Origin: Smittium culicis
Lineage: Eukaryota > Kickxellomycota > Harpellomycetes > Harpellales > Legeriomycetaceae
Length of the DNA: 64,000 bases
Assembly (NCBI GenBank): GCA_001970855.1
Contig: LSSN01000120.1
Location: forward strand, 1-64,000
Direction: 5' to 3'
Every line of letters begins with the position of its first letter. Position 1 is the stretch's first letter. Position numbers and translations under genes: made by a program. The notes below the pieces were generated by a model. That model was given only the letters and a program-made list of their open reading frames with translations, was not told where the DNA came from and ran no database searches. This document shows, one piece after another, positions 23,880 through 35,500 of this stretch.

Positions 23880-24588
23880 TGTTTGCGCCGTTGAAATATT
23901 TGGGGTTGGAGCTGAAATATTTTCAGAATACTGCCAACACACACGAAAAGGCTGTCTTGTCATAGTTGATTTAATAGCTTTCTAAGACAATTGGGTTTTA
24001 CTGATAATATTTGGTTCAATAAATGGTATTGAAATAGGTTTAATTAAATGAAGAAACTTTGCATTTAGCTGCATAAATTGATGTAGGTAGTAAATTCTAT
24101 CTTGCGTCACCGAAATGGCTATTTCTGAGAGTAAACCCGGATAGAGTTTGAAATTTTTGTTAATCTTCAATTGGTATTTATGGATTTCCTTGTTATTTTT
24201 TATGTACTAATTATTCTATATTACGGATTTATCGAGTTAAAATTGACTGAATGTTGCTTAAGACAGTGTTCAGCTTCTTTGAAGAAGTTTAGGCGACTAA
24301 ATTAAGAGGTTATAGGAAGTATTTCATGTTTTCAGTACACGTAAATGGATATAATTCATCGCGTCTATCATTTTCTGAAAGAGGATTTCTTGAAAAGTCT
24401 TCCTCATATGAATGAAGGGCTTCAATTAGTAGCATATATGCAGCAAGATAGCGAATCGGAAATATTTTAATTTCGTGCACCTCTTCTTAAATAACCGGAT
24501 CTGAAGGCGTTTGTTCGGAGTTAATTTTTAGAATTCTATTGAGCTTCTCGTTGAGCTCAGATAGGAATGAGATATTTTGTTCATCCAT
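23880..24588 (-). pseudogene. gag-like ORF remnant of the DIRS element
   Basis: An ATG at 24588 opens MDEQNISFLSELNEKLNRI. After one in-frame stop the frame continues through SENDRRDELYPFTCTENMKY to a stop near 24325. The coiled-coil-like start and the Y-P-x-T-C-T-E-N-M-K-Y block are typical of first ORFs of fungal DIRS-like elements as I know them. The rest is broken. Confidence 0.5.
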
Positions 24589-24784
24589 TTTATTTAAAAT
24601 AATATTCGTGAAAATATTATATACTAAGAGTTTGTGTACCTTTGCGAAAGAAAAGATGATACGGATACAAAATGAAAGTACTTTCAGTTTTGACCCTTAA
24701 CAAAAAAATTTTTCCATAAATTTGTAATTTCGGTTATGTTATCCAATAAAGTTGATAAAAATTGATGGGACTCCACTCCGATTT

Positions 24785-26990
24785 ATAGTGATAATATTTT
24801 GTTACATAATTCCCTTCAATAAAATTTTAGTTTGATCAAATCAAATCTGATTAGTTTATCTTTATTCTTGAATAGTAAAGATCTAAATATAGAAAATTCT
24901 TATTATACGAATTTATGATTTATTAAATTTGGATTTTTAAAAAATTTTAATGATTAAATTAATATATTAAAATAATAAAATAAAAAAAATAGTATTGGAG
25001 AAGTATTATAGTAGTGATAGTCATTGGGAAATATAAATATTCTTTTTATCCTTTTTTACTGAATAATTATTCATTATCTACCTTTTTCAAAAAATATAGT
25101 TTTTAAATATATTATTTTATCAAGTTAAGATAGTTAAGCCTGTCTATAAATTCAAATAATTTCTAATCTAATTTCTATATAGAAATAGTTCTCATTTTTT
25201 GACATCTAATAGATTTTCTGTGACTTACCTAATTCGCGTATTATTAAAAATTAAATAGTTGAAAAAAGATTAATTAATTAAATCATAGCATGATTTGAAA
25301 TAGAGGATTCAAAAATAAAGTCCGCAAAAGACTGGATTTTCAGCTCTTTTTCTCTCCGCTAAATTATTAAAAATATACAATATCAAATAATAACACTTTT
25401 TGTATTATTTATATTTCTTTCGTAAGTCCTATTCCATCATTTTTTATTACATAATTGAATAATTTCCTTAATTAAGATAATTACAAATGGGATTAATAAA
25501 ATTAACTATAGACTGATAAAATTTGCATATCTTGATGATATATCAATGGAAAGTAAAAATTTCTTGAATAAAAAAATTCTAAAAAATCCTCTAATACATT
25601 ATTTTTTAGCCTCTAAACATAAATAATAATGAACAAAATGAATATATAAAAATAGGTAGTATATATTAGTTTCAAATAAGTTCAATATAGTAAGAAATAA
25701 AATTAATATGAAAAATTTAGGAATTCGCTTAAAATTCATTGAATCTCTATTTCTTCAATATTTCCTCCAATATTAATTAACTTTGACAAATATATATATA
25801 TAATACGAATAATTATAAAAGTATAAATAAATTATCAAATCCTTTTAATTATAGTTTTTTATTGATTATGTAATGATTTCCTCATAAATTCCTGCTTTTA
25901 AAAGATATTCTAAAAAAAATTAGAAAGAATATTACTGTATTATATTAAAAATCGGATATTCTAAATCATCTTGGGAATTTTTAAAAATCACTCAAAATTT
26001 AGCTAAAACTGAATTATATTTGTGGAATCATAACCTGAAACACTGATTATTAAATTTATATACAAAAATTTTAATAATCACATTATAGTTTTACCAATTT
26101 AGCTAAATTAAATAATATAAAAATTAAAAAAAAATGATATACAGGTTTTTTATCGAACCTAAGTCGACTAAAAAATATATTTTCAGAGATAATTATTCAT
26201 TTAGGGTAAAATAAATTCAAACAAACGGAAAATACTACAAAATATATATCAATGAATGTAAGTTTGGAAATTAGCGATAAATATAAATTTAAAATTGAGT
26301 TTTAAAATTTATTTTAAATGGTTAAAATATTCAATCTGATATGAGATGGGTGGAAGTGAATATGGCATAGGTTAATAGGAAAATTTTAAACTCTTGCGAA
26401 TAATTAATGAAATAAATTTGTGTTTTATTAAGGAAATGTGATAAATAATATAATTTTAAAATGTAGCCTATTATTTCAAATTAAATCTAATAGGAATATA
26501 GAAAGTTCATAAATAGAAATATTTTCATCACTGCTTCAATTTATTGACAGAGAATATTTATATCTGAGTATTAAAAGTTAATAAATTAGGAATTTTCTCC
26601 AGAATTCCGGTGAAGGATAATAATGAGAAAAGATGGTTCAAATTATATACCTTATTTATAATTTTATAAGATATTTATAAGATCTTTTATTAGATTAATT
26701 AATGTATACTAGATTTCAAAGAGAATGTGTGAATCTTTTAAAGAATTTCTGATGAATACAACTTATATCTTTACTCAGAGCTATACGTTCATGTATTTTA
26801 TTAAATAATTTCTAAAGATAAACATGTTTATAAATTCATTAAAATAAATAATACCTTCTGATCTAACCTTTATAATGTGGATAAAATTAAGATATGTATC
26901 GAAATAAACTTAACAGAGTATGAAAAAAATATAAATAAAGCTAAATAACATTTGAATTAGTTTTTTTCAAACAAAAAATAACTAGGAATT
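24785..26990. other. AT-rich intergenic DNA, nothing recognised
   Basis: No supported gene, repeat array or RNA is seen in this stretch. Confidence 0.5.
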
Positions 26991-27079
26991 TTTTTATAAA
27001 GGTAACCCTCGTTATTGCAAATTTTTTATTCGCGATTATTTGAAACACAGCAAAATAAATTAAAAATTTTTAGGAATTC

Positions 27080-27503
27080 TTCACAAAATACCCCCAACCA
27101 TAAGTTCCATATCCAAATTGTGAGTTCCATACTCCCATTATGAGTTTAATACCCCCATTGCTAGATTAAAATAAAAGCTTATTGGCAATAATTATACCCC
27201 AAACAGCATAAAATAATTAATTGGATGATAAAATACCCGTTAGATATAATTAAATCAAACATAATCAATATTAACATTTTTTTGATCAATGCATAATCAT
27301 AACCAAAATCAAATGCGAAAAAATTTATATTTAGATTTAACAAATATTTCTATAAAACATAAACGTAAATAAAACATATGAAATATAAAAAATAACTTTA
27401 AAAATCTTGCCTCAACCTCAATTACTCGATTTCATTAACCAACACCTACGATTCAAAACTTTGTGCCAAATATAACTACTCGATTTCATAAATCAACACC
27501 TAC
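27080..27503 (+). repeat. left terminal inverted repeat of the MULE
   Basis: It is identical, as far as I can check by eye over all 424 bases, to the reverse complement of 30541-30964. It starts ttcacaaaatacccccaacc. Near its inner end it carries two copies of ctcgatttcat(t/a)aa(c)caacacctacgatt (27425-27453 and 27479-27506), possible transposase-binding sites. Confidence 0.95.
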
Positions 27504-27867
27504 GATTTGTAACCTTCTACAAAAATTTTCTACTCAAGCTATTATTGTTTTTAACCATCTCATTAACTTTATCATCACCAAATAACTTCACATATATCGA
27601 TAATCAATATCAAGTTACAACGAAATTATTTAATCATCAATATCTTTCACCCGTATTTGTTTACATCCTCTATCTTCTTTATTAATTCGCCATATCATTC
27701 ATTGTGATTTGGTTTATTTTTTAATTCTGAATTTTTTTATTTTTACACATTTTTAATTCTTTAATTAATATACTTAATTAATGGATAATAGTTTTAAATG
27801 ATTCTTTATTTAGTGTTTTATTTTTTATATTTCTGAAATCAATTTTATAATTTTCACTCATAATTTT

Positions 27868-29572
27868 CTAATTATGAGAGCACGTTCTTACTTCATGTCC
27901 AATTTGTTTACACTTACCGCACCTATTCAATTTCTTTTGTATTTTTTCTGCAATTGATGGTATTATTTTGTTTTTTTTGTTTCTGTTTTTCACTATTCTA
28001 TTTGATGGTGGAACCGTTTTTTCAGCGTTTAATGACAGTAAATCTACATTTTCGATGTAGTTACAATACGCGCTTTTTAATTTCGATGTAAACTTTGCCT
28101 CATGAATGAATTCTATATCGCTATTTCCTGTGTGGTTTAATACTGCGTAGAAATGGCAACACGGAATTCCAAATTCTTGTGGTATATTACAAGAGCATGT
28201 TTTTTCCTCAAAATTAACAGTTCGATATTTAAAATTTCCGATTTGATATTGCACCTCATATGTATTTAGATTGTTACTGTATAATATTTTTAATCTTTTC
28301 CCCTCGTCATTACAGCTTTCTAGTTTTTGTTTGATTTCTTTTGGCACTGAAGAATCGATGTTTTTGTATAAATCGTATCTTTTATATATTATTTCATTTT
28401 ATTTCTGTATGTATGAATATAGTATCATTAATGGCGCTAGTTTTCTTATACTTTCAATCCAAGATTTCATTGACTCAGGTATGTTAGATGTAACATGTCC
28501 GTATCGAGGACATTTACAAATGGACTTGACCATCTATCCGGGTTAATTCTGGATAGATAGTTATATTATCCTCATTTAAGTTTTTAATGTCATACATGGT
28601 TTTATAAAATTCGATTTTATCTGAGATTTTGCTGATTTCCATATCAATCCTGCAATATCAATTTTGAATCGAAAAATTATGTTTTTTCTACATTTTTTAC
28701 ACAGTATGAATAGGTTGCAGATGGTAGATGATTCTCGCAATCGTTCAAGATACCTTTATCTCTGTCACTTATTATTACTAAATTTGATGCAAATTTAAGA
28801 TTAAGAGCTACCTGTAGCGATTTTAAAAACAAAAACAATATTTGGAATTTTCAGTAGGGCCTAAAGCTAATGCTAGTGGGAATATTTGAACAGCACTATC
28901 AATAACTGTTGCGCATATAATTACTCCTATATATGTACCATTAGTGTGACATGCATCGATACCAATAAGTGGAAGGATTTTGTTTAACTTTTTTTTTTTT
29001 TTTGAAAAACTAGGAACAATAAAAGCATAATCAAATGAATTGTCTTGTTCTAAATAGTTTGTTACTGTTCCTTGATTGTTTTTGGCTTTAAAATTTAAAT
29101 ATGAAAGAATTAGACCATATGTTGACAGTTCAAATAAACTTTTTTTGTTATCAATAGTTCTTTAAGTTTTGTACATAGTTGAGTTCTTAACATTTACGCC
29201 TTTTAAACTTTTTACACTATTAATTACATCAATTGTATTATAATTCAAAATTACATTATATTCGTTTTAAATTGCATTATTAATAAATGAAACCCGAGGT
29301 GTAGGATTATTTTGGTTCCAGTCATGACTAATAATATTGCTTAGGTAAAACTTGTTATCAACCCGCTTCATAATTCGAACTCGAAAATGACAAATTCTAT
29401 CTTTACAGCCAGAAAAAATTTTCCTATTATCGCTCTTTTTTATAAAATTCTTTCTATTAACCTCAGCACGATATTTTATAAGCCATTCAATAGCTTCAGG
29501 CTTTGTTTCAAAACATTTAGGAAATTCAAATAAATCATTTGTAGAATTAACTTTTAAATTAAAAAATAACAA
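27868..29572 (-). pseudogene. Mutator-type (MULE) transposase, broken
   Basis: The family cuts and pastes DNA with a DDE nuclease. From the N end: 29572-29267 encodes a region with CKDRICHFRVRI and a later SHDWNQNNPTPR, like the WRKY/FLYWCH-type DNA-binding domain. The catalytic part is in pieces: GIDACHTNGTYIGVIICATV (first Asp, about 28970-28915) and ISDRDKGILND (second Asp, about 28775-28741). The third acid could not be found. The last 159 codons (28347-27868) are open and carry a SWIM finger (CSCNIPQEFGIPCCHFYAV) and a zinc knuckle (CGKCKQIGHEVRTC) before the stop. Stops and frameshifts lie between 29267 and 28347, including at about 28540-28600 and 28700-28860. Confidence 0.85.
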
Positions 29573-30540
29573 AATTTGTTATTGATTATACAAATCGAAT
29601 AATTAAATGTTGTATGAATAATTAATTTATATTCAAATTTTTAAGAAAAGCGAATCAAAATAAACTAATTAATAATTTTATAAATACAAAAACCTAAATA
29701 TTGAGATAGCAATAAAATTGAGATCGATAAAATTATAATCAACGAATTATATATACGTAAATAAGATAAAAATAATTTATATAGTGATAATATTAATTAT
29801 GATCTTAAGGTAATAAAACCAAAATATTATATCACTTGAAGCTAGATTAAATGTATAAAATTAAAATAAAGTGAACAAATAAAAACTTATAAATTGAAAA
29901 TATTAGTAAAATTTCTATAAAAAATATTAAATGAAGGCTAAATTAGACTATTTCAAATTATTATATAATTATAAAAGGTTGAGCTAAAAAAAATTAAAAT
30001 GAAGATTGGTAAGGTGTTAGAATTATAGATCAAGTTTGTAAAAAATTTTTACAGTTTGTATAATTTTGTAAAGGTTTATTTAAGGTTTAGGATGATTGGA
30101 AAAAATTATAATTGTATAACTTATGTAAAAAAATATACTGGGATTATCCAAAGTATTTTGATTTAACAATTCGCTTTATTTTATGAAATTGAAGTTTATA
30201 TTGGATAAAAAGCTTTGAAGTTCGTTTTAAATTTGATATTATATAAATTCAATATTGTTACAAAAGTAATTGAGCACTCAAAGATGTTTATATTGAAGTT
30301 TCGAATCTTGCAAGCCAAAGTACTTATATATGGCCAATTATTTTTGAATTTGTAACAGATGATTGACGCAATTGAGTTATTTTTTTGATTTATGGTTCTT
30401 AGAATATAAATTTGGTTGAAAAGAAATTTGTATTTATAGTAGGACGACAGCAATTAGAGCATATAATTGGATGACAATAATTTGTATTATTAGTCAATTG
30501 AATAATTCGAAATGTTGAATTTAGTTCGAGATTTTTAATT
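29573..30540. other. non-coding 5' part of the MULE
   Basis: This AT-rich DNA lies between the transposase start and the right inverted repeat. Short minus-strand frames here (30196-30581) have no recognisable domain. Confidence 0.5.
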
Positions 30541-30964
30541 GTAGGTGTTGATTTATGAAATCGAGTAGTTATATTTGGCACAAAGTTTTGAATCGTAGGT
30601 GTTGGTTAATGAAATCGAGTAATTGAGGTTGAGGCAAGATTTTTAAAGTTATTTTTTATATTTCATATGTTTTATTTACGTTTATGTTTTATAGAAATAT
30701 TTGTTAAATCTAAATATAAATTTTTTCGCATTTGATTTTGGTTATGATTATGCATTGATCAAAAAAATGTTAATATTGATTATGTTTGATTTAATTATAT
30801 CTAACGGGTATTTTATCATCCAATTAATTATTTTATGCTGTTTGGGGTATAATTATTGCCAATAAGCTTTTATTTTAATCTAGCAATGGGGGTATTAAAC
30901 TCATAATGGGAGTATGGAACTCACAATTTGGATATGGAACTTATGGTTGGGGGTATTTTGTGAA
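30541..30964 (-). repeat. right terminal inverted repeat of the MULE
   Basis: It is the exact inverse of 27080-27503 with no mismatch seen. The last bases inside the match are gtaggtgttgatttatgaaa (from 30541). Confidence 0.95.
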
Positions 30965-31618
30965 TAATCTCTATTTTTTATTTTTGGTGATTGAGAAATA
31001 CAGTTTTTATGATTTCTTTAGCACTTTAATGGGTCACTAATCTTAAATTTAAACAAAAAAAAAGAATGAAAAAATCTAAATTGAATAGATTATTATTGGA
31101 TAGATCAAAAAATCTTATCTAATAGAGTTTATGCATATATATTATTTATCTATTTGAAATTAGGTGGGTGAGTATTTCTCGGGTCAATATCGTTATTCAG
31201 AAATCTATTATAAAATTTTATATTTTGCCCCAGAAAATCCCTTTTATTCACGGATTTTTCAATTAAAAATTTTTCATGAGTGCAAATTAAAATAATTATG
31301 CTGTAATAAATGCATAACCTGAGTCTTGTTATTCTCAAATCTTTCTATCGCAAGAACTTTTTTAGAAAAAGATCGCGAATAACGAGTTTTACCTGTATTC
31401 ATAATTAAAATCAATAATATCAGTGAAGGCTACTTTAATATCCCGGAGTTTAGTTTTGAATTTATTAAATTTCGAATTATTTTAATATTTATTGTTTATT
31501 TGTGAGCAGTTATAAAGTAATATTTAGTTAACTTTGTGATCTCAGAAGGGATCAAGTTAATATTTCAGCGCAGATTTATAATCATACAGATTATTAATCT
31601 AAATTAAATTTGATTGGA

Positions 31619-31633
31619 TAAAATTATAATTCT
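31619..31633. repeat. 15-bp target site duplication, left copy
   Basis: taaaattataattct is present here and again at 32561-32575, immediately outside the LINE insertion. Confidence 0.85.
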
Positions 31634-32560
31634 TTTTTTTTTTTTTTTTGGGTTAAAAATGTAGTTTAAAATAAAGATTTTTATAAGTTAAAAATCAAAG
31701 CTTAGAGTATGAATATAATTATAAGTATAGGGGCTTAGAAAAAGAAAAAATTAAGGTTTAGTGTTATCAGCTATCGCTGAACACTAGCTTTCCTCCAGGT
31801 TCTATTGAGAACCATTTGGTTCTAATAGATAGCCAGGATTCTCTTTTCTTAGAATGTTTGAAGTCCATAATAATTTTCTGCTGTAAGTCGTATTTCCACC
31901 TGTTGAAGATTCCTTCGCCGGATATATTTGTATTCGATAGGGCAGCCTCGGTTCTTGCTCGATTTATGTTCCAAATTGCTAGTCCATACAAGATGTCCAC
32001 CTTTGGAAATTTTCTTTCCATTGGTTGTAAAAAATTGAAAATTATCTCAGTAGTCAATCTACTGGCTAGATAATTGTCGAGTGAGTTTAAGCATATGAAG
32101 TTGTAAATTTTTTTCCACAAATCATTTACTCTTTTGCATCCAAAGTAAATATGTTGAGTGGTTTCATTTCTTTCTTTGCAAGATTTGCATTCTTGCGATT
32201 GGCTATATTTCCCTTTGTTCCATGTTCTGATTTTTTCTCCAGTTATAAGTGCGTTGTGAAAGAGCAGCCATAGATGACTGATAATTTTAGGCTCCAGATC
32301 AATTGTGTGTATTTTTAGCCAGTTAAAAGATGGATCAATTGTAATTGTTCTACCAATCTTATCCCATTTGGGTTCAACTATTGGCTCTTTTCTATTTACC
32401 AATTCTATTTTATTTCTTACTAGTTTGCTACAAAAATTAATTGATGGCGAGTTGCTTTTGGAGAATATCTCATTGGGTATTGACGTAGTATCATTATATG
32501 AACTATCAAACCATTTGCCTTTGATCTCTAAACTAACAGGAAAGTTAATAATTTTATTGT
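31634..32560 (-). mobile_element. 5'-truncated non-LTR retrotransposon (LINE) insertion
   Basis: On the minus strand the 927-base insertion runs from 32560 to a poly(A) tail at 31649-31634 and is flanked by a perfect 15-base direct duplication. These are the signatures of target-primed reverse transcription. Only the last part of ORF2 is present, and it is open over its whole length, so the copy is young. Confidence 0.9.
31767..32558 (-). pseudogene. C-terminal part of LINE ORF2 (zinc-finger region), 5'-truncated
   Basis: About 263 codons are open from the insertion edge to the stop at 31767. There is no native start. The first internal ATG is at 32402. The domain seen is the post-reverse-transcriptase region of LINE ORF2: WLLFHNALITGEKIRTWNKG, then C-K-S-C and T-T-Q-H-I-Y-F-G-C (zf-RVT pattern C-x2-C-x8-H-x4-C), then GLAIWNINRARTEAALS. 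No reverse transcriptase core or endonuclease remains. The copy at 1254-1625 belongs to the same family. Confidence 0.85.
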
Positions 32561-32575
32561 TAAAATTATAATTCT
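32561..32575. repeat. 15-bp target site duplication, right copy
   Basis: It is identical to 31619-31633 and abuts the 5' edge of the LINE insertion. Confidence 0.85.
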
Positions 32576-35500
32576 ATTATTGAAATTCGAAAATAGTATA
32601 GTAATAGAAACTGGACAAAAAAAAAAAGCAAATTGGAAAAGCAAAATACAATTTCCAATTCAATAATAAAATGAAAAAGACCCTCAAATCTCGAAAAGGG
32701 ACGGCTCTTCCTATTTGATTCTAATTCTGGAAGTAAATATACATTTTCCAGATAATATTTTTGTTTAGTTAATAAATGTTCTTAGTTTATATATTTAGCC
32801 TTAATTTATTAGACTCCTTGATTTATTATATTACATTATGTTGATCCCTTGTCAGTATCTGTTTCGTAATAATCGAATGTATTATTCTGAAACTAGCACA
32901 ATTAAGTTGTTTAAAGTAAAAAGGGGGTAAAAATATTATAAATAAATAAGATAATTTATGCGATCATTAATCCTAGATTACAAAAAAAAAAAAAGAAGAT
33001 AATTTGAAATAGTGAAATTATATTATTGCATAAACTTTTATAAATGAGAGCTCAGGATAACACGAATAAATGAGCGTAATTTTACATCCATATATCGTTT
33101 TTTATAAAAAAAATAACACGTTTATATTTTATTTAATTATTTCATAATATAAAGCGTCAGAATTGAATTGCTTGCTATATTGTCGTTAATGTAATGCTAA
33201 AATAATTGCATATAAAATAAAGTGAAAAATTTAACCGAATACAATAATTCTTTCACTAAAAATATAAGGCAGGATGTATAATTTGAGGTTGTTTTTATTA
33301 AGACTTTTATAATTTTATAAGATGAGAAGAGATATCTAGCAAATAAGCTTACAATAAAAATTATTCGTTAGATATTTGGTTAGATAATATAAAATATAAA
33401 ATAAACAACTTTCAAAAAAAAAGGAATAGAAAAAAACGGAGAAAACTTAAGTTCTGCTTTTCAATCAGAAAAGTGGGCTTCATTTAAATACCCCAAAAAA
33501 AAAGGAAGTAATTCTTTAGTTATAGAAATCAAACGTTTCATATGAAACGTTTGAGTCAAAAAAAAGGGTTAAAGTAATAATTTGGGTAATAATAAAGATT
33601 AAGTAATAGATTGAGTGAACTGGATAAACAGATGTTAAATTAACTTCTATTCAACCCCATGGTTACTCAATAATCATCTGACAGTTAGTAACTTATATTT
33701 TTCACGCTTATTTATAAATAAATACATTTATGTGGTAGAATTTAATTTAAAGCTACCTTTATTTTTAATTAAGGATTTTAGTGAGATTATTTTAAAGATT
33801 TTTGTTGTTCGAATATAAAGTGATAAAAATAAAAACAAGTATCAAGGTTTAAAGTTTATTTATTCGTTTTCTATAAAACTTAATTTAAAATCAAAAAATA
33901 AATGATAATTTTATATTTCTTCAATAGTTTTTTCCCCTAAGAAGCAGTAAAAAGTTTCGATCCTTATTATCTTTTTATTCAACTTTGATGAACTAAAAAA
34001 TGTATATTTTTCTACTCGTTATTAGTATTAGTATTATTATTTTTCTATTCCATTTTATATGGTAGTTTTGAATTAATTTTTCTATGCAAAATTTTTTATG
34101 TTTATGTTTTCGTTTATCATATAAAATCATAGACTCTTTATATTCGAAATTTCATCGAAAATTTCACAACGTAAATCTAAAAAAAAATCTATTGATTCTT
34201 TTCATTAGTTTTTTTACCAATTTATTAGTATATTTTTTTGTTTCTAATCTGCCATTAAATCACTACACGAAAAATATAAATGAAATAGAGATTTGTTTTT
34301 GATTTCGTTTCAAAGATAAATAAAAATCAGTCCTTTTTAATTTTCCCCAATATATTCGTTTTATAAAACTAATTATTTTTATTAACTTATCCTCAAATAA
34401 TTTTATAAAACCAGTTTACCAAAAATATAAAAAATATATTAATTTCTAATAAATAAAAAAATATTATAAACATTTAAAAATTATTAACAGAATAGGAAAA
34501 AAAAAGAAAACAAAAACAAAAACAAAAAAACTGAAAAACTGAAAAAAAAAGTCACGTAAAGAGGAGAATGAGAATGAGAATTTGAAGTTGGAAAGAGGAA
34601 TATTAAATCAATAAATAAAAATTTTTATCCATTTTTCATCGTTTTATTATTAAAATATTTTTAACAGTTCTAATTTTTATATTAAAACAAATTAATAAGT
34701 TATAAACTGCATATAAATAATAATATAAAAGTTCAATATGCGATTAATATTTATTTAATGTTGTTATTAATAAGCTAATATTTAAAAGAGCCTTGTATCA
34801 TAATAACAGAACCCGAGATAAATTAACGCCTCAATATATATACGGGTGATTATATACGAAGAGAGAAATTTTATTATAAAGAGTTACAATACATGAAATT
34901 TCATATTTAATTTTTAACCAATAAATAAAATCTAGTATTTTATTAAAAATAATGCTTTCAGAATTAAATGGATAATATAAATTCCTTTTGAATTACGTCA
35001 ATGATGTTTCCAGTTTTTGAATGCCCAAGCCAATAACATTAAATAGCAGTACATTTCTCTTTTCGTTTAGAATCCCCCATATATATATTTATTTAAATAT
35101 GAGGAGCTTTAAATAATCATTAAATTTAATATTCCCAAAAACCTCTGAAGAAGGTATGCGTATCTTGATTTCGAAAAAAATTTTCATCAAAATTTAAAGT
35201 TGCTTATTTAATAAATAAATTAATAAAAAAATTACAAACAGTCTTCGAATTTTAATCTAACTTTCATCGCAGCGAAAAAAAATTTTTTTTTGATTAAATA
35301 AACTTACTATACTATCAAACAAGAAGACTACTTATTAAATATATTATGTTAATTATTAAAAAAATTAGCTTAGTAGATTATATTTTAACCTTCATATAAA
35401 GATATAATGAAATATTAAGTTGCACAAAGTTAGAATTATTGCTTTGTTAGAGTTTTACTAGTAACCTACATACAAAAAAAAATACATCAATTATATTTAT

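Larger units (their letters stand above)
19918..24780 (-). mobile_element. decayed DIRS-type retroelement
   Basis: The element reads on the minus strand. Inverted terminal repeats (about 19968-20120 and 24637-24779) share ttattggata, a 40-base core around tactttcattttgt, and ccgtatcatc. Next to the repeat at its 3' end lies an internal complementary region (about 20168-20226) that is the inverse of the outermost sequence 19919-19968. That arrangement is the hallmark of DIRS elements. Between the repeats are a gag-like frame, a reverse transcriptase of the DIRS/Ngaro style and a tyrosine-recombinase-like fragment, all with stops. An assembly gap removes 749 bases from the reverse transcriptase. 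Confidence 0.75.
27080..30964 (-). mobile_element. Mutator-like element (MULE) with 424-bp TIRs
   Basis: Perfect inverted repeats of 424 bases bound a 3.9-kb unit. Its minus strand encodes a Mutator-type transposase: an N-terminal DNA-binding region, a catalytic domain with GIDACH and ISDRDKG, a SWIM zinc finger and a CCHC knuckle. The transposase is interrupted by stops and frameshifts. No convincing 8-11 base target duplication is seen at the repeat borders (taggaattc on the left, taatctcta on the right), so the true ends may differ slightly or the flanks have decayed. Confidence 0.85.
26999..31395. mobile_element. possible older TA-flanked DNA element hosting the Mutator-like element
   Basis: Short inverted ends, AAGGTAACCCTCGTTATT at 26999 and its partner CAGGTAAAACTCGTTATTCG read in reverse from 31395, are each preceded by TA. 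Downstream of the left end, ttcgcgatt repeats the theme. CAGGTAA..CTCGTTATTCGCG ends with TA duplication resemble pogo/Tigger-type Tc1-mariner elements. Only about 80 and 430 bases of this element lie outside the nested Mutator-like element and no transposase is recognisable, so it would be a short non-autonomous copy. Confidence 0.4.

Noticed and set aside
30196..30581. Short minus frames in the MULE 5' part
   Set aside because: They show no domain or continuity with the transposase and lie in A/T-rich leader DNA.
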